Origin: Poseidonibacter parvus
GTDB taxonomy: Bacteria; Campylobacterota; Campylobacteria; Campylobacterales; Arcobacteraceae
Length of the DNA stretch: 64,000 bases
Assembly (NCBI RefSeq): GCF_001956695.1
Contig: NZ_CP019070.1
Span: forward strand, 1,860,001-1,924,000
Direction: 5' to 3'
The notes beneath the pieces are model-generated. The model made no database searches, was not told where the DNA came from, and saw only the letters and a list, made by a program, of their open reading frames with translations. Shown in pieces: positions 7,974 to 16,525 of this stretch (the stretch's first letter is position 1; every line of letters begins with the position of its first letter). The position numbers and the translations under genes were made by a program.

Positions 7974-9587
7974 ATGAAATTATTCTTAATAATATTATTA
8001 TTGCCAATTACAACGATTTGGGCAAATACTTACACTTTACATATAGCATCAACTAAATACAAAGATGTTGCAAAATCATATATAGAAGAAGTTAATGATT
8101 TATTAAAAATAGAACACTTAGTAGTAAGAATACATAAAAATAAACATTATTCTTTAATAGTAAATCAAATAAAAGATAGAAATGAAGCAATTAAGATACA
8201 AGAGAAATTAAAAAATACATCATATAAAGATACTTATATAAAAAAAGACACAGCAGATTTAAAGTATCAAATAATTTACTATACAAAAATGACAAAAAAT
8301 AGCGGTGTTGTAATTAAAGAAGATGAAAAAGATTTTCTACTAGATGTAGAATCGTCAAATGAATATATTACCGCATCAACCATGTATAATATTGGAAATT
8401 ATAAAAGATCATATGAGCTATTTAATAACTTATTTTATAAGCACAACTACAATGTAAATATAAATTATTTTTTAGCTCAAAGCGCCATTAAAATTGGTAA
8501 ATTAGATGAAGCATCAATTGCATTAGAAAGAGTTCTAATAGAAAATCCAAAATTTAATAAAGCTCGATATGATTATGCAAGATTATTAACAAAACTAAAA
8601 CTAAACGAAGAAGCAAAAAAAGAGTTTAATATACTTCTAAAAGAAAATATTACAGATGAAACAAAAAAAGATATAGAAAAATATTTAAAATTTTTAAATA
8701 AAAAGAAAAAATACACTTCAAATTCTGCAACTATTATTGTAGGAATGGGTCATAATACAAATATAAAAAATAGTATCTTAGTTGAGGATTATAAAATTGA
8801 TGGTTTAGATTTAGGAGAGGATCCAATTAAAGATAATTTTCACAATGAAATACTATCACTAAGTTTTAATAAGATTTTAGAAGAAAATAAAGCTGTAAAA
8901 ATTACAAACAACTTTCTTGCTTATAATAAAAGTTTTTTTAATGAAAAGAATGAGAATACTTCAGTTATTGCATATAAACCAAATATATCATATATACATA
9001 ATCAAAATCTTTACAGTTTAGATTTAAATGCAACAAGAGTAATCAAAAAAGAAAACAAAGATATAAATGTATTCTCCATTTCACCTTCTATTAGTAATAA
9101 TAAATTTAAAACTTCAATAGAGTATCAAAAACTTCTTTACGCATATGAATATAATGATGATGGAGATAATAATAAAGACAATAACTTTGAAAAATTCTTA
9201 TTTTACTTTAAATACAAACTATCAAATAACTTAAATATTTCTACAAATATTTCAAAAATAACTAGATTAAGAAAACAAAGACTAGATATAGATAAAATTA
9301 CGAAAAGCCTATCATTATATTATAGTTATGATTTTTTTCAAAAAAATATGATATACTTAGGATACAAATTTGAAAAAAATAATTTTAAATACTTAAGTGG
9401 TTTTCCATTTAATAACAAAAGAAAAGATACAAGCCATAATATAATGTTTAATTACCTGTATTCAATAAATGACTATGATAGAATTAACTTATTAGCATCT
9501 TATACTAATAATAGTTCTAATCAAGATTCTTCTGAATATGATCAAACTGAAGTAACTATAAATTATATTAAAAAGATCCATTGGTAA
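7974..9587 (+). CDS. TPR plus outer-membrane beta-barrel protein, candidate Slam-like (DUF560, type XI) translocon
   Basis: A 537-residue exported protein. Residues 1-17 are a signal peptide (MKLFLIILLLPITTIWA). Residues about 20-90 look like a SPOR-type or small alpha/beta domain. TPR helices occupy about 125-235, ending in RYDYARLLTKLKLNEEAKKEF and a YLKFL helix. From about residue 250 (VGMGHNTNIKNS) the sequence alternates in the manner of an outer-membrane beta-barrel and ends in an aromatic residue (W). The order signal, TPR, short linker, then a barrel of about 285 residues opening with a G-x-NTN-like strand matches surface lipoprotein assembly modulators. The next gene encodes a protein with Slam-cargo-like barrels, which strengthens the call. 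A general TPR porin is the alternative. Confidence 0.65.
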   Translation: MKLFLIILLLPITTIWANTYTLHIASTKYKDVAKSYIEEVNDLLKIEHLVVRIHKNKHYSLIVNQIKDRNEAIKIQEKLKNTSYKDTYIKKDTADLKYQIIYYTKMTKNSGVVIKEDEKDFLLDVESSNEYITASTMYNIGNYKRSYELFNNLFYKHNYNVNINYFLAQSAIKIGKLDEASIALERVLIENPKFNKARYDYARLLTKLKLNEEAKKEFNILLKENITDETKKDIEKYLKFLNKKKKYTSNSATIIVGMGHNTNIKNSILVEDYKIDGLDLGEDPIKDNFHNEILSLSFNKILEENKAVKITNNFLAYNKSFFNEKNENTSVIAYKPNISYIHNQNLYSLDLNATRVIKKENKDINVFSISPSISNNKFKTSIEYQKLLYAYEYNDDGDNNKDNNFEKFLFYFKYKLSNNLNISTNISKITRLRKQRLDIDKITKSLSLYYSYDFFQKNMIYLGYKFEKNNFKYLSGFPFNNKRKDTSHNIMFNYLYSINDYDRINLLASYTNNSSNQDSSEYDQTEVTINYIKKIHW

Positions 9588-9599
9588 AAAAGGAATAAA

Positions 9600-12500
9600 A
9601 TGAAATCTTTATTTATACTAATAATATTTGCAAATTTACTATTTGCAAACGTTGGAAAAATTGTTTCACTAAAAGGTGAAGCTAATATAACAAGAGAGAA
9701 TAAAACTTTTCAAGTTAAAAGAGATACTCTATTAAAAGAAAAAGATATTCTTATTACAAAGAATAACTCTAAAGTACAAATTCTATTTAAAGATGAAACA
9801 ATCATCTCTATTGGTAAAAACTCTACATTTAAAATCAATGACTATTTATTTGAGAATAAAGACAATGTTAAAGCAGAGTTCTCAATGATAAAAGGTGTAT
9901 TTAGAACTATTACAGGAAGAATTGGAAAAATAGCACCACAAAACTTCAAACTAAAAACTAAAAGTGCATCAATTGGTATTAGAGGTACTCAAATTATTAC
10001 TGATATTACTGATGGAAAAGAAAGAATTTTTTGTACCGAAGGCCAAATTGAAGTAACACAAAATCTAACAAATCTTAAAATCATTGTTAATCAAGGTGAA
10101 TTTATTGCAATGCATGAAAATAATGGTGCTGAATTACTGAAAAATAAAACAAAAACAAAAGATTTAAAAGAAGTAAATAAAAATGTTTCTATTGGTGAAA
10201 ATAAAGCTGTTGATACAGTAAGCATAATAGAAGAAGTTTCTTCTCCTGAAATAGAAGAGACGACTTCAAATGTTAATTCTACACCTGATGTTGTAGAAGA
10301 AGTAAATGAAGTAGAAAAAAGTGAAAAAGTATCAGAACAACTTTCTGAACAAGAAGAGGCAGAAGCTGAAGCTCAAAGAATTGCTGACGAATTAGCTGCT
10401 GAAGAAGAAAGATTAGCACAAGAAGCTGCCGCTGCTGCTGAAGCTAAAAGAATTGCTGCTGAATTAGCTGCTGCCGAAGCTCAAAGAATTGCGGACGAAT
10501 TAGCTGCTAAACTAGCTGCTGCTGAAGAAGAAAGATTAGCACAAGAAGCTGCCGCTGCTGCTGAAGCTAAAAGAATTGCTGATGAATTAGCTGCTGCTGA
10601 AGCTCAAAGAATTACTGATGAACTAGCTGCTGCTGAAGAAGAAAGATTAGCACAAGAGGCTGCCGCTGCTGCTGAAGCTCAAAGAATTGCGGATGAATTA
10701 GCTGCTGCTGAAGCTCAAAGAATTGCGGATGAATTAGCTGCTGCTGAAGAGCAAAGATTAGCACAAGAAGCTGCCGCTGCTGCTGAAGCTAAAAGAATTG
10801 CTGATGAATTAGCTGCTGCTGAAGCTCAAAGAATTGCTGAAGAACTAGCTGCTGCTGAAGAAGAAAGATTAGCACAAGAAGCTGCCGCTGCTGCTGAAGC
10901 TAAAAGAATTGCTGATGAATTAGCTGCTGCTGAAGCTCAAAGAATTGCTGAAGAACTAGCTGCTGCTGAAGAGCAAAGATTAGCACAAGAAGCTGCCGCT
11001 GCTGCTGAAGCTAAAAGAATTGCTGATGAATTAGCTGCTGCTGAAGCTCAAAGAATTGCGGATGAATTAGCTGCTGCTGAAGAAGAAAGACTAGCACAAG
11101 AAGCTGCCGCTGCTGCTGAAGCTAAAAGAATTGCTGATGAATTAGCTGCTGCTGAAATTCAAAGGCTAGAAGATGCTGCTGCAACAGCAGAAGAATTACA
11201 AAAACTAGAGGAAGAACTAGCTGCTGCTGAAGAAGAAAGATTAGCACAAGAGGCTGCCGCTGCTGCTGAAGCTAAAAGAATTGCTGATGAATTAGCTGCT
11301 GCTGAAGCTCAAAGAATTGCTGATGAACTAGCTGCTGCTGAAGAAGAAAGATTAGCACAAGAGGCTGCCGCTGCTGCTGAAGCTAAAAGAATTGCTGATG
11401 AATTAGCTGCTGCTGAAATTCAAAGAATTGCTGATGAATTAGCTGCTGCTGAAGAGCAAAGATTAGCACAAGAAGCTGCCGCTGCTGCTGAAGCTAAAAG
11501 AATTGCTGATGAATTAGCTGCTGCTGAAGCTCAAAGAATTGCGGATGAATTAGCTGCTGCTGAAGAGCAAAGATTAGCACAAGAAGCTGCCGCTGCTGCT
11601 GAAGCTAAAAGAATTGCTGATGAATTAGCTGCTGCTGAAGCTCAAAGAATTGCTGATGAACTAGCTGCTGCTGAAGAAGAAAGATTAGCACAAGAAGCGG
11701 CTGCTGCTGCTGAAGCTAAAAGAATTGCTGATGAATTAGCTGCTGCTGAAGAGCAAAGATTAGCTGACGAGTTAGCTGCTGCTGAAGAGCAAAGATTAGC
11801 ACAAGAAGCTGCCGCTGCTGCTGAAGCTAAAAGAATTGCTGATGAATTAGCTGCTGCTGAAGAGCAAAGATTAGCTGACGAGTTAGCTGCTGCTGAGGCT
11901 CAAAGATTAGCAGATGAACTTGCTGCGGCAGAACTAGCAGAAAGTTTAAAAGAATTAACACCATCATCTTACTTTGAAAACAATAATTCAAAAGCAACAT
12001 ATATAGGAAATTTTAATGCTAGTCCTTTTGATGATAAAAGACAATATATAGAATATGATGATGATAAAACTGAATATGCAATTCCAGAAGAAACAACGAT
12101 ATCAATGGACATAGATTTTGGAAAATCTAAGGACCAAGTATCAAATGGAAAGATATCAGTAGAAGGTCAAGATGATTTAGAATTTGATGGTAAAATTAAA
12201 AGTGACAACAGCATTCAACTTAAAGCTGCTAATAATACTACAGGAGGTGGAGGTGATGCTTATCTTTATGGAAGTAATGGTGAGATTCTTAAAGGTGATA
12301 TAAAATTAAAAAATGATGATTTAAAACTTGAAGGTGATTTTGAAGCAAATAAAAGTGACTTTATTGATTTAACACAAAGTAATGATTTAGAAGAATTAAC
12401 AAACCTAGATTATTTTATAGACAATTCATCTTATGCAACATACAAAGGGGATTTTAATTCTTCAGAATATGACGCTTCAGAACAATATAAAGAAGTTTTA

Positions 12501-12809
12501 GGTGTTAAATATGAAATACCTGAAGAAACAACAATAAGTATGGGAATTGATTTTGGAGCAGACTCTAATCAAATATCAAATGGGTTAATAACACAAGATA
12601 ATCCTTTTACAACAGATTTTACTTTTGATGGTTCAATTAATGATGATAAAAGTTTTACTTTAACTGGATCTGGCGATACAGAAGGAACAGGTTCTGGTAA
12701 CTTTTATGGAAATGAAGCTGATGTAATTAAAGGTCAAGTAGATATGCAAGATAAGTATAGTCAATTTGGAACTTCAATAAAAGGAAATTTTGAGGCAGAT
12801 AAAGAATAA
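9600..12809 (+). CDS. Giant secreted FecR-domain protein with alanine-rich helical stalk and two TbpB-like barrels
   Basis: A 1069-residue exported protein. Residues 1-17 are a signal peptide without a lipobox cysteine. Residues 18-175 form a FecR domain (GVFRTITGRIGK and KSASIGIRGTQI). An acidic linker leads to an uninterrupted Ala/Glu-rich helix at about 254-783 made of 37-residue repeats. Two related domains end the protein, at about 791-921 and 938-1069. Each has an IDFG strand and a closing GxxYG-NxE-x2-KG-x3 strand pair followed by GDFEANK or GNFEADK, like the FYG-AxE-xGG motif of TbpB-type barrels carried by Slam substrates. It lies 12 bases after the candidate translocon. The stalk would reach about 80 nm if fully helical. 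Function is unknown; surface adhesin or spacer is a guess. Confidence 0.8.
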   Translation: MKSLFILIIFANLLFANVGKIVSLKGEANITRENKTFQVKRDTLLKEKDILITKNNSKVQILFKDETIISIGKNSTFKINDYLFENKDNVKAEFSMIKGVFRTITGRIGKIAPQNFKLKTKSASIGIRGTQIITDITDGKERIFCTEGQIEVTQNLTNLKIIVNQGEFIAMHENNGAELLKNKTKTKDLKEVNKNVSIGENKAVDTVSIIEEVSSPEIEETTSNVNSTPDVVEEVNEVEKSEKVSEQLSEQEEAEAEAQRIADELAAEEERLAQEAAAAAEAKRIAAELAAAEAQRIADELAAKLAAAEEERLAQEAAAAAEAKRIADELAAAEAQRITDELAAAEEERLAQEAAAAAEAQRIADELAAAEAQRIADELAAAEEQRLAQEAAAAAEAKRIADELAAAEAQRIAEELAAAEEERLAQEAAAAAEAKRIADELAAAEAQRIAEELAAAEEQRLAQEAAAAAEAKRIADELAAAEAQRIADELAAAEEERLAQEAAAAAEAKRIADELAAAEIQRLEDAAATAEELQKLEEELAAAEEERLAQEAAAAAEAKRIADELAAAEAQRIADELAAAEEERLAQEAAAAAEAKRIADELAAAEIQRIADELAAAEEQRLAQEAAAAAEAKRIADELAAAEAQRIADELAAAEEQRLAQEAAAAAEAKRIADELAAAEAQRIADELAAAEEERLAQEAAAAAEAKRIADELAAAEEQRLADELAAAEEQRLAQEAAAAAEAKRIADELAAAEEQRLADELAAAEAQRLADELAAAELAESLKELTPSSYFENNNSKATYIGNFNASPFDDKRQYIEYDDDKTEYAIPEETTISMDIDFGKSKDQVSNGKISVEGQDDLEFDGKIKSDNSIQLKAANNTTGGGGDAYLYGSNGEILKGDIKLKNDDLKLEGDFEANKSDFIDLTQSNDLEELTNLDYFIDNSSYATYKGDFNSSEYDASEQYKEVLGVKYEIPEETTISMGIDFGADSNQISNGLITQDNPFTTDFTFDGSINDDKSFTLTGSGDTEGTGSGNFYGNEADVIKGQVDMQDKYSQFGTSIKGNFEADKE
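10366..11940 (+). repeat. Tandem 111-bp repeat array encoding the helical stalk
   Basis: Thirteen copies of a unit starting at GATTAGCACA (CTAGCACA in one copy) encode R/E-RLAQEAAAAAEAKRIADELAAAE-type sequence. Copies begin at 10411, 10534, 10645, 10756, 10867, 10978, 11089, 11239, 11350, 11461, 11572, 11683 and 11794. The spacings are 123, then five of 111, one of 150, and five more of 111. The 705-bp offset between the two blocks of regular copies suggests a block duplication. The 37-residue period suits an 11/3 helical repeat and keeps the reading frame. The array is far richer in GC than its surroundings because of repeated GCT/GCC alanine codons. Confidence 0.95.
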
Positions 12810-12827
12810 GTAAGCTCTTATTCTTTA
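12800..12827. terminator. Hairpin at the stop codon of the FecR gene
   Basis: TAAAGAATAAG and CTTATTCTTTA form a perfect 11-bp inverted repeat around a 6-base loop, overlapping the TAA stop. It is followed by a pyrimidine-rich stretch but no long T run. It is a plausible end for the four-gene operon. Confidence 0.5.
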
Positions 12828-12922
12828 CGCCTTTATACAATTATTAACTAAAGTAATATTTATCAATTACTAATCATATTTTAGATACACTTCCCTAAAA
12901 TATAGGACGAGCTAAAACTACT

Positions 12923-14878
12923 ATGGCACTAATAGACTTACAAAACATTTCTAAACAATACGATACGAAAGTTATTTTAAAAAATGCAAATTTCACCTTA
13001 AATCAAGGCCAAAGAATTGCAGTAATTGGTCAAAACGGTCAGGGAAAATCAACACTTCTTAAAATAATTACAGAGGAAGTAGAACCTGATGATGGTATAA
13101 AAGCTATTGATAAGTCTATTAAAATAGAAATGCTTGCACAACATCCAAAGTTTGATGATAATTTACTTGTTCGAGATGCTATTGAAAATCAATTAAAAGA
13201 GTTAAAAGATGCACGAACTGAATATGAAGAAATATCTTTAAAAATTGTAGATGATTATGAAAATAATGAATTAATAAATAGACAAAGCCAATTAGCAACA
13301 TATCTTGAGTTTCATAATGCTTGGGATTTAGACAATATGATAGAGCGAGTTTTAAAAGAATTCCAACTAAAAGAGTATGAATTTAAAGATGTAAATCTTT
13401 TAAGTGGAGGTGAGCAAAGAAGAGTTTCACTTGCAGGATTACTTTTAAAAAAGCCTGATGTATTACTTCTTGATGAGCCTACAAACCACCTTGATGTTTA
13501 TATGGTTGAGTTTTTAGAACAACTTTTAATGAAAAACAATTTTACATTAATATTTATCTCACATGATAGATATTTTATTGATAATATTGCTACTTCTGTA
13601 ATTGAAGTTGAAGGTGGAAACTTACGTAAATTCCAAGGTGGATATTCTTCATATTTAGAGCAAAAACAACAAATCTTAGAAAACATGCAAAAAGACCATC
13701 ATAATATGATTAGACTTTTTAAAAGAGAAGCACACTGGATGCAAAGAGGTGTAACTGCAAGAAGAAAGAGAAATGTAAGAAGAAAAGCAGAATACCTAGA
13801 TTTAAAACAAAAAGTAAAATCAAATCCAGCAGCTATTAGAAAAATGAGTGTTGAACTTCAACGTGAGCAAAAATCTTTTAATAGTGAAGAAACAAGAACT
13901 TTAAATAAAAAGAAAATGCTATTTGAACTTGATGATATAGGTATCACACTGGGAGATAAACTTTTAATAAAAGATTTTACAACTAGAATTTTACAAAAAG
14001 ATACAATTGCAATTGTAGGACCAAATGGAACTGGAAAATCTACAATGTTAAAAATATTCATGGAAAAACTAAAAGTTGACACTGGTAGATTTAAAAAAGG
14101 TGACTTTAAAGTAGGATATTTCGATCAACATAGAGAAATGCTAAATGACAATCAAAGTATTATGCACACCTTTTGCCCTAATGGTGGAGATTTAGTTGAG
14201 TTAAATGATGGTAGAACTATGCATGTTTATGGGTACTTGAAAAATTTCTTATTTCCAAAAGAGTATTTAGAGAAAAAAATTGGAGTTTTAAGTGGTGGTG
14301 AGAAAAATAGAGTTGCTTTAGCACTATTATTTACAAGAAGTATAGATTGTTTAGTCTTAGATGAGCCTACAAACGACTTAGACTTACCAACAATTAATAT
14401 TTTAGAAGAGTATTTAGAAAACTTCCAAGGTGCTATTATTTTAGTATCTCATGATAGATATTTTGTAGATAAAATTGCAAAAAAACTATTTGTTTTTAAA
14501 GGTAAGAATGGAGAAGTTGAAGAAAGTTTCCAACCTTATAGTGAATATTTAGAAATTGAAAAAGAATTAAAAGATTTAAACTCACTAGAAAATAGTTTAA
14601 AAAAAGAAGATCAAGAAAAGTCTAAAGAAATAATAAAAAAGAAACAAGTAAAACTTTCATTTAATGAACAAAGAGACTACGATAATTTACCAAAAGAAAT
14701 TGATGAGTTAGAAGAAAAAATTGAAGAAATAAATGAATGTTTAATGGACTCAAAATGTTACGAGCAAAAAGGCATCGTTGCTGTATCAAAAGAACTAGAA
14801 GAAATAGAAAAAATCTATGAAGAAAAAGTAGAAAGATTTTTACAATTAGAAGAGTTAATTGAAAGCTTTAACTCATAA
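12923..14878 (+). CDS. ABC-F family ATPase (Uup/EttA-like)
   Basis: A soluble protein with two ABC ATPase domains and no membrane segments, the plan of ABC-F factors that act on the ribosome. The first domain has Walker A GQNGQGKST near residue 36 and signature LSGGEQRR. The interdomain linker contains the very basic RRKRNVRRKAE. The second has GPNGTGKST near residue 365 and LSGGEKNR. Both Walker B motifs read LLDEPTNHLD or LDEPTNDLD. A C-terminal coiled coil from about 550 to 651 recalls Uup. Length is normal for Uup-type members. The ribosome site is weak. It stands alone before yqeY. Confidence 0.9.
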   Translation: MALIDLQNISKQYDTKVILKNANFTLNQGQRIAVIGQNGQGKSTLLKIITEEVEPDDGIKAIDKSIKIEMLAQHPKFDDNLLVRDAIENQLKELKDARTEYEEISLKIVDDYENNELINRQSQLATYLEFHNAWDLDNMIERVLKEFQLKEYEFKDVNLLSGGEQRRVSLAGLLLKKPDVLLLDEPTNHLDVYMVEFLEQLLMKNNFTLIFISHDRYFIDNIATSVIEVEGGNLRKFQGGYSSYLEQKQQILENMQKDHHNMIRLFKREAHWMQRGVTARRKRNVRRKAEYLDLKQKVKSNPAAIRKMSVELQREQKSFNSEETRTLNKKKMLFELDDIGITLGDKLLIKDFTTRILQKDTIAIVGPNGTGKSTMLKIFMEKLKVDTGRFKKGDFKVGYFDQHREMLNDNQSIMHTFCPNGGDLVELNDGRTMHVYGYLKNFLFPKEYLEKKIGVLSGGEKNRVALALLFTRSIDCLVLDEPTNDLDLPTINILEEYLENFQGAIILVSHDRYFVDKIAKKLFVFKGKNGEVEESFQPYSEYLEIEKELKDLNSLENSLKKEDQEKSKEIIKKKQVKLSFNEQRDYDNLPKEIDELEEKIEEINECLMDSKCYEQKGIVAVSKELEEIEKIYEEKVERFLQLEELIESFNS

Positions 14879-14929
14879 AAAGATATAATATTATATAATA
14901 AAATAATAATTAAATACATAAGGACTAAA

Positions 14930-15373
14930 ATGAGTTTAAAACAACGACTAAAAGATGATGTAAAAACAGCTATGAGAGAAAAAAACATAGTAAAAAGAGA
15001 TTCAATTAGAAGTATAAATACTATGATTAAACAAATTGAAGTTGATGAAAGAATTGAATTAGATGATGAAGCTATTGTTAAACTTATTCAAAAAGGTATA
15101 AAACAAAGAGAAGAAGCTATTTCTCAATACAAAGACGCATCACGTGAAGATTTAGTTGAAAAAGAACAAGAACAAGTTGATGTTTTTAAACTATATTTAC
15201 CCGTTCAAGCTTCAGATGAAGAACTTGAAATTGGTATGAAAGAAATTATTGTTCAAGTAGATGCAAAATCTATGAAAGACATGGGAAAAGTAATGGGGGC
15301 TGCTAGTAAAAAATTTGCTGGTATTGCTGATGGAAAAAGAATAAATGAAATGGTAAAAAAACTTTTAACTTAA
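14930..15373 (+). CDS. GatB/YqeY domain-containing protein
   Basis: A 147-residue cytoplasmic protein of the YqeY family, related to the tail domain of the GatB subunit of amidotransferases. The N-terminal MSLKQRLKDDVKTAMREKN and the C-terminal DMGKVMGAASKKFAGIADG are the two conserved ends of the family. Standalone YqeY proteins are widespread and may bind tRNA, but their precise role is not settled. AAGGA precedes the ATG, and an AT-rich stretch with TATAAT at about 14883 could serve as its promoter. The diguanylate cyclase gene starts 15 bases later. Confidence 0.9.
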   Translation: MSLKQRLKDDVKTAMREKNIVKRDSIRSINTMIKQIEVDERIELDDEAIVKLIQKGIKQREEAISQYKDASREDLVEKEQEQVDVFKLYLPVQASDEELEIGMKEIIVQVDAKSMKDMGKVMGAASKKFAGIADGKRINEMVKKLLT

Positions 15374-15388
15374 ACTTTAGGATTAAAT

Positions 15389-16516
15389 ATGAGTATAGAA
15401 TTTGAAGAAATTGTAACACAATTAACGTCATTAGAAAAAAATGAAGTAACAAAAAATAAAATACAAACACCAATTGAAATAATTCCTATTCTTCTGAAAA
15501 GGGTTTCAAAAGAAAATGTAAAAGAGTTAGTATCATTACTTAAGCAATCTGCACTACCTTCTATTTGTTCGGAAACAGATGATGAAATTGAAAAATTATT
15601 TGAACAAATAGACAAAGATACAAATCTATTATTTAATCTTGAAATTCAAAAGAAAATACAAGAATTCATTGAAAAAAGATTTGAAAGAGATAAGCAAGTA
15701 GTTATTCAAAGAACTTCTGATATTTCTAAATTTGTTTCACTAATGGGTCAATATCTAAATGATGCTATTTCAAGTAGTGGATCAGGTTCTAAACACGTAT
15801 TAGATATAAAAGAAAAAATTCAATCTATAGATTTATCTAAAGATGGGGTAAAAGGTTTAGAAAGCTTACAAAATGAATTAGTAGATGCTGCCTCATTAAT
15901 AGAAGAAGAAATGAATACCGTAAGTGATAAGTTACAAACTGGTAAATCAAAAGTAGAAGAATTAGAAGAAAAAGTAACTATTTTAGAAAAAGAGCTTACA
16001 AAAACTAAAAATGAAAGCATGAAAGATCATTTAACAGGTCTTCTTACAAGAAGAGCATATAATGACGAAATAAAGAAAATCGAAAGTTCTTATAAAAGAC
16101 ATAACACACAATATGCAGTTGTTTTCTTTGATTTAGACTATTTCAAACAAGTAAATGATACTTACGGTCATGATTGTGGAGATGTTATTCTTTCTACTTT
16201 TGGAAAAATTTTAGAAAAGAACACTAGAGATCATGATATTGTTGGAAGATATGGAGGTGAAGAATTTGTAGCAATTGTTCATTTTAATCTAGATAGAGAA
16301 TTATTACAATATTTAAAAAGAATTAAAATAATAGTTACATCAAATAACTTCAAATACAAAGATCATGAAATAAAAGTAACTTTCTCAGCAGGAGTTGCCC
16401 TAAGACCTGATCATCAGTCTTATGAGAGTACTATACAAAAATCTGATATTCTTTTATATGAAGCAAAAGAGAATGGTAGAAATCAAATCAGACTTGAAAA
16501 TGGAAAAACTATTTAG
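15389..16516 (+). CDS. Diguanylate cyclase (GGDEF domain)
   Basis: A soluble 375-residue protein that should make c-di-GMP from two GTP. Residues 1-180 are mostly helical and acidic with no recognised sensor domain, leading into a coiled coil at about 165-210. The GGDEF domain covers about 210-370, with the active site GGEEF at 289-293. The product-inhibition site RDHD lies five residues before it, so feedback control is likely. The opening DHLTGLLTRRAY is typical. It follows yqeY and faces a convergent gene. It is the likely opponent of the HD-GYP protein encoded upstream at 3461. Confidence 0.92.
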   Translation: MSIEFEEIVTQLTSLEKNEVTKNKIQTPIEIIPILLKRVSKENVKELVSLLKQSALPSICSETDDEIEKLFEQIDKDTNLLFNLEIQKKIQEFIEKRFERDKQVVIQRTSDISKFVSLMGQYLNDAISSSGSGSKHVLDIKEKIQSIDLSKDGVKGLESLQNELVDAASLIEEEMNTVSDKLQTGKSKVEELEEKVTILEKELTKTKNESMKDHLTGLLTRRAYNDEIKKIESSYKRHNTQYAVVFFDLDYFKQVNDTYGHDCGDVILSTFGKILEKNTRDHDIVGRYGGEEFVAIVHFNLDRELLQYLKRIKIIVTSNNFKYKDHEIKVTFSAGVALRPDHQSYESTIQKSDILLYEAKENGRNQIRLENGKTI

Positions 16517-16522
16517 TTTTTC
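16503..16522. terminator. Short two-way hairpin between convergent genes
   Basis: GAAAAACTA and TAGTTTTTC form a 9-bp perfect inverted repeat with 2 bases between, overlapping the stop of the diguanylate cyclase gene. A-rich and T-rich flanks make it usable from both sides. Confidence 0.4.
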
Positions 16523-16525
16523 TAT

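Noticed and set aside
10411-11904. Regular repeats that might be taken for a CRISPR array
   Set aside because: Units are contiguous 111-bp coding repeats without unique spacers, inside one intact reading frame.
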